From NCBI RefSeq assembly GCF_009496285.1, contig NZ_WIJK01000037.1:1-11344 (forward strand): a stretch of DNA of 11,344 nt, written 5' to 3'. This document shows, in pieces, positions 8,301-11,344 of the stretch. Made by a program: the position numbers and the translations under genes. The notes under the pieces are model-generated. The model worked only from the letters and a program-made list of their open reading frames with translations. It made no database searches and had not been told where the DNA came from. This DNA is from Streptococcus mitis (lineage in GTDB: Bacteria; Bacillota; Bacilli; Lactobacillales; Streptococcaceae). Each line of letters opens with the position of its first letter. Within the stretch, counting starts at the first letter, position 1.

Positions 8301-10440
8301 CACCAGATGTGCCGACTGTTTCTGTATACTCGGGAACATCGTGAACTAGGGCGGGTTCTTCGCCAGTTGTGCCGACTGGTTCTGTATACTCTGGTAAGTC
8401 ATAAACCGGGGCGGGATTGTCGCCTGCTGTGCCGACAGGGGATGTATACTCCGGCAATTCGTGAACGGGAGCGGATTCTGTATCTGCTGTGCCGACTGGA
8501 TCTGTATACTCTAGGACTTCATGTACCGGAGCGGACTCTGAACCTACCGTACTTACTGGATCTATGTACTCTGGAACTTCATGTACCGGAACGGGCTCTG
8601 AACCTACCGTATTTACTTGATCTGTATACTCTGGTAATTCATGAACTGGGGTAGGCTCTGCACCTGCTGTGCCGACTGGATCTGGGTACTCGGGAACCTC
8701 ATAAACCAGGGCGGGATCTGCACCTACTGTGCCGACTGATTCTATATATTCAGGGACTTCGTGAACTGGAGCGGGTTCGTAACCAGATGTACCGATTAAT
8801 TCTGTATACTCGGGAACGTCGTGAACTAGGGCTGGTTCTTCGCCAGTTGTGCCGACTGATTCTGTGTACTCGGGAACCTCATGAACTGGGGTAGGCTCTA
8901 CACCAGATGTTCCTACTGATTCTGTATACTCGGGAATTTCGTAAACTGGGGCTGGATCTGCACCTGCTGTGCCGACTAATTCTGTGTACTCGGGAACCTC
9001 ATGAACTGGGGTAGGCTCTACACCAGATGTGCCGACTGGATCTGTATACTCCGGCAAGTCATGTACGGGGGCTGGGGCGTCGCCTGCTGTGCCGACTGAT
9101 TCTGTATATTCTGGAACGTCGTGAACAGGGGCTGGTTCGTCACCAGATGTACCTACTGAATCTGTGTACTCGGGAACGTCATGTACCGGAACAGGTTCTG
9201 TACCTACCGTCCCTACTGATTCTGTGTAGGCTGGGACTTCGTGAACGAGGGCGGGTTCTATACCTACCGTCCCTACTGAATCTGTATATTCTGGAACTTC
9301 ATGAACGGGAGCTGGGTCTGTGCCAGCTGTACCCACAGGAGCTGGGTACTCTGGCAAGTCGTGAACAGGAGATTCTTTAAGCAATTGATTACTTTCTGCC
9401 GTGCCCACCAAAATAATCTCTGAAATAGGTTGGACTGTCACTTGATCAAACACCAACTCAGATTTTATCACCTTCTGATTAGCACTGTAGCGACGAGTAA
9501 TCACTGTACGTTCCCCAGATACACCCACCTGAATGGTCTTTGTTTGCCCCTTAACAAGATTATCCGAATAGCGATATTCTGTTTGATAAGGAAGCACTTG
9601 CGTTTGACTTTCATCTTGACTAGATAATTGTAACTCAGAGCGATCAGAAATTGAGCTTCCCGATGGCACTCGGTTTGCTCCATTGACAAGCTCCAGTTTT
9701 TCATCTGTCGACTTGTCTGAACTATCTGCTTTTGATACTGCCACCGCTTTGTCATTTTCAGATCCGTCCACTGATTGATTCACAGTCTGATTAGCTTTAT
9801 GCTTAGATTCTTCACCTTGCTCCAAAGAATTTTTCAAAATAGCCTGACTCTTCAGATAACCAATGTATTCAAAATTTTCAATGTTCAAGGGCTGAGGTAG
9901 TTGCTCTCCTAGTCCCAAATTTAAAAGCTGATTATAAGCAGCTAGCTCAATATTTGTAACTGCAAGTATTGAAGGAGAAAGAAGAATGGATCCTAGTCCA
10001 GTCACCAATAAAATCGAAGATAGATATCTTTTCCCGTTTTTCCCCTTAGAAATTACCAAGACCGCAAGAACAATACCAGCTGTTGCAAAGATTGCTTCCC
10101 ATATACCGGAGTAGCCAGTACTTGGTAAGTTTCCTATCAATCTTCCTTCTTTTTTAGGACGATAAACCAAGTAGTATGCATCTGTACTTTCCTCTACAAA
10201 TTTTGGAAGTTCCTTAACAACCATCGCATTTTCAGCATCTGTCAATTCTGATTCTATAACATACTTATACTGAATCTGAACAGCTTGATTCGCTGCTAAC
10301 TCTGCTGCTTCAACAGGCTGTGTACTAGTCCCAACTACAGAACCCAAAAAGAAGCTTCCAATAGTCGCTGATATCAGACCTACTGATAACTTTCTAAAAG
10401 AAAAACGCTGGCGCTTTTCTCCGTAAAATTGATGTTTCAT
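2308..10440 (-). CDS. iga: Giant YSIRK/LPSTG M26 zinc metalloprotease, IgA1-protease (Iga/ZmpA) type
   Basis: This cell-surface zinc endopeptidase belongs to MEROPS family M26; the best-known member cuts the hinge of human IgA1. Domains by residue: YSIRK-type signal FSFRKLSVGLISATIG (13-28); LPSTG (105-109) followed by two membrane helices (about 112-131 and 139-161), the N-terminal anchor typical of streptococcal Zmps; charged linker; G5 domain (about 282-348); 37 tandem 20-residue repeats (358-1097); second G5 (about 1117-1183); two FIVAR-like helical modules (about 1203-1342); a beta-strand and beta-helix region with GLUG-like motifs such as FGGLVGRLEANARITNSYAS (about 1545-1810); and the catalytic domain to the end. 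The zinc site is HEMTH (2356-2360) with Glu2380 exactly 20 residues after the second His. At 2710 residues it is much longer than the roughly 1900-2000 usual for the family, mostly because of the array. The start is ATG 10440 or the adjacent GTG 10443; AAAGGA at 10453-10458 suits both. Context around HEMTH (NSDGAIYFEGFGRREGLGAE) resembles Iga more than ZmpB as I recall them, but IgA1 cleavage is inferred. Confidence 0.9.
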   Translation of the reverse strand: MKHQFYGEKRQRFSFRKLSVGLISATIGSFFLGSVVGTSTQPVEAAELAANQAVQIQYKYVIESELTDAENAMVVKELPKFVEESTDAYYLVYRPKKEGRLIGNLPSTGYSGIWEAIFATAGIVLAVLVISKGKNGKRYLSSILLVTGLGSILLSPSILAVTNIELAAYNQLLNLGLGEQLPQPLNIENFEYIGYLKSQAILKNSLEQGEESKHKANQTVNQSVDGSENDKAVAVSKADSSDKSTDEKLELVNGANRVPSGSSISDRSELQLSSQDESQTQVLPYQTEYRYSDNLVKGQTKTIQVGVSGERTVITRRYSANQKVIKSELVFDQVTVQPISEIILVGTAESNQLLKESPVHDLPEYPAPVGTAGTDPAPVHEVPEYTDSVGTVGIEPALVHEVPAYTESVGTVGTEPVPVHDVPEYTDSVGTSGDEPAPVHDVPEYTESVGTAGDAPAPVHDLPEYTDPVGTSGVEPTPVHEVPEYTELVGTAGADPAPVYEIPEYTESVGTSGVEPTPVHEVPEYTESVGTTGEEPALVHDVPEYTELIGTSGYEPAPVHEVPEYIESVGTVGADPALVYEVPEYPDPVGTAGAEPTPVHELPEYTDQVNTVGSEPVPVHEVPEYIDPVSTVGSESAPVHEVLEYTDPVGTADTESAPVHELPEYTSPVGTAGDNPAPVYDLPEYTEPVGTTGEEPALVHDVPEYTETVGTSGDAPAPVHELPEYTETVGTAGDAPAPVHEVPEYTDPVGTAGTEPAPVYDLPEYTEPVGTAGDEPAPVHEVPEYAEPVGAAGAEPAPVHELPEYTDSLGTAGEAPAPVHDIPEYTDPVGTAGEDSALVHELPEYTDSVGTAGDEPALVHELPEYTDSLGTAGDDPSPVHEFPEYTDPVGTAGTDPSPVHELPEYPESVGTVGDEPAPVHEVPEYTDPVGTAGAEPALVHEIPEYTDSVGTAGDDPALVHELPEYTEPVGTVGDAPAPVYEIPEYTEPVGTSGVEPTPVHEVPEYTDPVGTAGDEPAPVHDLPEYTDPVGTAGDEPAPVHDVPGYTDSVGTAGDDPAPVHELPEYTESVGTAGDGPASVYELPEYTDPVGTAGTEPTPSFDLPELELSYVDETRVEKVAFKIEEQYTDELVKDSRIVSVPGVEGERTIKTRVYYSNNQELDRLELSNEETLPPVTQIVKIGTASPFMIPNDAPKVEALDEFDLIPLYNLLSEAEQVKSQARYFNDISTRQISYDSALLKGQELLTQSEASQEQVNQAVASIENAKEQLQGPDVTKVALQTEYRESQDIQDSFKYKNADSDKKTNFTREFANAETVLANRLASQVQVDQALANLTAARTALNGVAKVRPNLSILSLTENPEDRSVTVQYNLTDETQSLRTATAELYEGDQLVRSLPITNFAGSLKIGDLDHYTDYTLKTKLTYELDQGQVTDFEKDSRQFELEYKKISIRNVESVEFYSKENDQYKRLISMNAVPSDLSNYFVKVKSAESKEMLLPVQSIAESTKDGREVYKVTVSLPELVQESETGYKPGYDFYISKSHSNQQGVYTSFASLLEAMKSNMAGNYVLGADLDASEVSLAPSDYVYLRNNFTGSLTGSHNGKQYAIYNLAKPLFENLKSGARITNIDLKDVNIVGTYDSASLARSAENAHIQDVSAQGRVAVVGNASQVAGLVVVATNTQITNSSFTGTIQTNDKQSKAYNVGGLVANLKGNASLLTQSRADVTILASAKTNEQRFGGLVGRLEANARITNSYASGKIQNSTKNGQIGGVVGSNYYNGLIDNVLSNVSGSRVYSISGDQGYKNNRITNAYAVEGIETLAEDPFTSSKLSLEQAQDKLEEFGITTSLDDTNLNLYAVDYSKAKKVDSNRAIAYVNMEKLLPFYNKETIVAYANKLAEDHKLNTSYLLDVVPMKDQQIITDIHGNKTGINRLMLHYEDNTIQYLEVTYKGDFKNKAIAEYTIKDLNLLYTPEAFLSDYSKILTKVLPELNKVVLDSAAVRTVLGINAETSLDDLYLDKAFDQVKANLSVELRKVLAMDKSINTEGTVVADYIAKQITDNKEAFLVGLTYLNRWYNINYDTINVKDLSAYKFDFFGNNDASTLDTIIALGRSGFENLKAKNTYQTYDTSLSEATGKRGLFNYLESYRNLFLPYKTNNEWLKDNTKAYIIEAKSDIAEAKALQDNANDKSKYSVGVYDKITSDNWEHKGMLLPLLTMTEKGVYIISNMSTISMGAYDRYRDIVDGKVRTDAELASYVEDRVRKSAEWQRDHYDFWYKILSDESKDKLFRSVLVYDGFALKDKNGQRYWAQPNDKQSTAMQEFFGPAGKWYPSKGYNAYATGSVTHFDNARLLEDYGNSVYTHEMTHNSDGAIYFEGFGRREGLGAELYARGLLQSTPSPDEATITLNTLFKVDKDSKTRLHTYNFKERVQNAADLKDYVHGMFDMIYTLDYLEASSILKQTDEAKMKWFRKMENYYITDKYGKQTHAGNQTRTFTAEEIKKLKTFESLIDNDVITRRENKDSGKYGRNGYLSLSLFSPIYSALSNPTGAPGDVMFRRTAYELLAAKGYHEGFVPYVSGKLSEEALKEGSTTWDGWLGRDVGLVTDQKVLENVFKGEYDSWAAFKKAMYQERIDQLTKLKPITIEYELRNPNSTKQVTIRSYKDMQKLMDEATAEDVRNIDNATSRVEASWVNLLKKKIYNAYLRTTDDFRQSIFTK
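7150..9369 (-). repeat. 37 tandem copies of a 60-bp coding repeat
   Basis: The array encodes 37 consecutive 20-residue units of consensus PVHEVPEYTDPVGTAGDEPA with no indel anywhere, so the period stays exactly 60 bp for 2220 bp. Fixed positions are V-H/Y-E/D, PEYT, VGT and G; variable ones are L/V/I before PEYT, the pair after it (DP, DS, ES, EP) and the acidic triplet after the Gly. Copies 13-15 (about 8470-8649) are the most diverged, with NTVGSE, STVGSE and VLEYT. A degenerate 38th start (PSFDLPEL) follows at about 7126-7149. Many differences are synonymous. It lies between the two G5 domains and is Pro/Glu/Thr-rich, so it is probably an extended stalk or a ligand-binding surface. The lack of helix-forming stretches and the proline spacing favour an elongated form. 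Confidence 0.97.
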
Positions 10441-10452
10441 CACTTAACTTTT

Positions 10453-10511
10453 TCCTTTATAATAAAATATTAAATCCTTTCTATTTTATCGAATTTCCCT
10501 CCAATAAACAA
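10453..10511 (-). promoter_or_regulatory. Probable promoter and ribosome site of the M26 protease gene
   Basis: On the - strand, -35 TTGTTT (10506-10511), a 17-nt spacer and -10 TAAAAT (10483-10488). The expected start near 10476 leaves a leader of roughly 35 nt containing AAAGGA (10453-10458), 9 nt before GTG 10443 and 12 nt before ATG 10440. A second AT-rich candidate lies further upstream near the dyad at 10538-10557 but has poor spacing. Confidence 0.5.
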
Positions 10512-10537
10512 GGATTTTGTTTGCCTCTTGAAATTAT

Positions 10538-10557
10538 TTTACGCTACATACCGTTAA
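10538..10557. promoter_or_regulatory. Imperfect dyad upstream of the protease promoter
   Basis: The core is ACGcTAcaTAcCGT (10541-10554), extended by TT on the left and AA on the right, so 14 of 20 positions are symmetric. It is 27 bp upstream of the proposed -35. It is shaped like a binding site for a dimeric regulator, but no regulator can be named. Confidence 0.25.
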
Positions 10558-10650
10558 CAAGATTCTTATCAGTGGATACTGTTTATCAAGCATTCTCAAC
10601 TTCCTATTATTTTCAATTTCATACACAAGAGTTTTTATGAAAATAATAAG

Positions 10651-10691
10651 AAACAACGAGCATCTCCAACTATGGAAATGCTCGTTTTTTT
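10651..10691. terminator. Strong hairpin terminator between the two surface-protein genes
   Basis: AACGAGCAT-c-TCC (10655-10667) pairs with GGA-a-ATGCTCGTT (10674-10686), 12 bp plus one mismatch, with a 6-nt loop. The + strand has a perfect run of seven T (10685-10691). The - strand has only a broken T-rich tail (GTTGTTTCTT). The only flanking genes run on the -, so it probably ends the LPNTG-protein transcript about 90 nt after its stop and may be bidirectional. Confidence 0.7.
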
Positions 10692-10729
10692 GATATTTAG
10701 AAGTGAGTTTTTACCCAGCTTCTTTTCTA

Positions 10730-10762
10730 GCAATCTCATAGAATCAAGATTCTAAGATTTGC
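10730..10762. repeat. Imperfect inverted repeat after the LPNTG gene
   Basis: TAGAATC (10739-10745) and GATTCTA (10748-10754) are a perfect 7-bp inversion around AA. Outside it, TCT pairs with AGA and GCAA with TTGC, with small bulges, giving about 14 bp in total. There is no U-tract, so it is not a terminator. It could stabilise the mRNA 3' end of the upstream gene or be a remnant of a small repeat. Confidence 0.4.
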
Positions 10763-10779
10763 TTTATCCGAGTAATGGT

Positions 10780-11344
10780 TTACTCTTCTTCCTTACGTTT
10801 TTTAGAGATAAGGAGTCCTCCTGTCACTGCTGCAAGAAGTGCTAGTCCAAGTGAAGCGTTAGATTGTTTAGTACCAGTGTTTGGCAATTCTTTCGCTCCT
10901 GCTTTCTTAGATGGTGCTTGAGCAGATGACTCTTTAGTAGCTTCTTTAACAACTTTATTAGCTGCAATTGTTGCTACTGATCCGTCCGCAAAGGTTACAG
11001 ATACTGATCCGTCATTGTTAACCTTAACATCTGTCGCAGTTGGGTTAGCTTTCTTAACTTCTTCAGCTACTTTAGCTTTTTCTGCGTCTGTCAAGTTGTT
11101 AGGATCTACTACCGGAGTAAGAGCTGGCACTTTAGCTCCATTTGCTTCAGACTCTTTAACTGTCTTCGCTGGTGTTAATGTCGCTACTGATCCATCTGGG
11201 TAAGTTACAGATACTGATCCGTCATTGTTAACTTTAACATCTGTCGCAGTTGGGTTAGCTTTCTTAACTTCTTCAGCTACTTTAGCTTTTTCTGCATCTG
11301 TCAAGTTGTTAGGATCTACTACTGGAGTAAGAGCTGGTACTTTA
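10780..11344 (-). CDS. LPNTG-anchored, repeat-containing surface protein, C-terminal part
   Basis: The frame is open from the right edge and ends at TAA 10780-10782; its start lies outside the window. The end is a classical cell-wall sorting signal: LPNTG (codons 10887-10873), a hydrophobic segment LGLALLAAVTGGLLI and the tail SKKRKEEE, so sortase A should link it to peptidoglycan. Before it is an Ala/Lys/Ser-rich spacer. The rest is tandem 70-residue modules, each with a Pro-rich link (KVPALTPVVDPNN), a charged helix (LTDAEKAKVAEEVKKANP) and a beta part ending VNNDGSVSVTYPDGSVATL. Modules of this helix-plus-YPDGS kind occur in long streptococcal adhesins; I cannot name the exact family or ligand. 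The last module diverges at its end (VTFADGSVATIAANKVV). It lies upstream of the M26 protease gene in the same direction, but a terminator separates them. Confidence 0.88.
   Translation of the reverse strand, partial: KVPALTPVVDPNNLTDAEKAKVAEEVKKANPTATDVKVNNDGSVSVTYPDGSVATLTPAKTVKESEANGAKVPALTPVVDPNNLTDAEKAKVAEEVKKANPTATDVKVNNDGSVSVTFADGSVATIAANKVVKEATKESSAQAPSKKAGAKELPNTGTKQSNASLGLALLAAVTGGLLISKKRKEEE
10942..11344 (-). repeat. 210-bp tandem coding repeats (two copies visible)
   Basis: The segment 11134-11343 and the following one down to about 10942 are copies of the same 70-residue module. Over 11209-11344 against 10999-11134 I count 4 mismatches in 136 nt, so the copies were homogenised recently. 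The array runs past the right edge; total copy number is unknown. Confidence 0.9.

Noticed and set aside
7467..8654. A 395-codon open frame on the + strand opposite the repeat array, plus smaller ones at 7321-7557, 7981-8277 and 9027-9380
   Set aside because: It exists only because the 60-bp repeat has no stop in that antisense frame and the phase never shifts. The product is a Leu/Cys/Arg-rich repeat without a start context or family resemblance.
7150..9369. Possible CRISPR or other direct-repeat/spacer array
   Set aside because: Units follow each other without spacers, have an exact 60-bp period, and encode one continuous conserved protein repeat.
7150..9369. About a dozen LPEYT pentads that look like sortase motifs
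   Set aside because: Sortase A needs LPXTG. Here the fourth position is Tyr and no hydrophobic or basic tail follows, so they are part of the repeat.

Overview
The window looks like a chromosomal stretch of a mitis-group Streptococcus (S. mitis, S. oralis or S. pneumoniae type). The evidence is an AT-rich low-GC Gram-positive background with strong AGGAG-type ribosome sites, a giant YSIRK-type M26 zinc metalloprotease of the IgA1-protease/Zmp family, a second LPNTG-anchored surface protein, a streptococcal gpmA, and two short mobile repeats that look like pneumococcal RUP elements. No species is assigned from sequence alone.

Layout, left to right. (1) 1-419 (+): the 3' part of an IS110-family transposase, cut by the window edge, followed by about 175 nt of hairpin-rich non-coding DNA ending in a likely + strand terminator. 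(2) 594-1890 (-): gpmA (phosphoglycerate mutase) and a small four-helix membrane protein of unknown role. Each has its own intrinsic terminator, and the small gene has a clear extended -10 promoter. (3) 1906-2307: a spacer of about 400 nt holding two tandem RUP-like elements and the terminator of the protease gene. (4) 2308-10440 (-): one huge gene, 2710 residues. In order it encodes a YSIRK signal peptide, an N-terminal LPSTG motif with two membrane segments, a G5 domain, 37 uninterrupted 20-residue repeats (60 bp each, no indel), a second G5 domain, a FIVAR-like helical pair, a beta-helix region with GLUG-like motifs, and an M26 catalytic domain with HEMTH and a downstream Glu. (5) 10444-10779: an intergenic region with the protease promoter, a possible operator-like dyad and a strong hairpin terminator. 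(6) 10780-11344 (-): the C-terminal end of an LPNTG-anchored protein built of near-identical 210-bp repeats, running off the right edge.

The two surface genes lie in the same direction. Both are predicted sortase clients and both are built of recombination-prone tandem repeats, so the right half of the window is a variable host-interaction region next to conserved housekeeping DNA. I see no wholly new system. The most notable features are the very long repeat array between the two G5 domains, its likely origin from the tail of a G5 domain, and the structured non-coding DNA behind the IS110 transposase.
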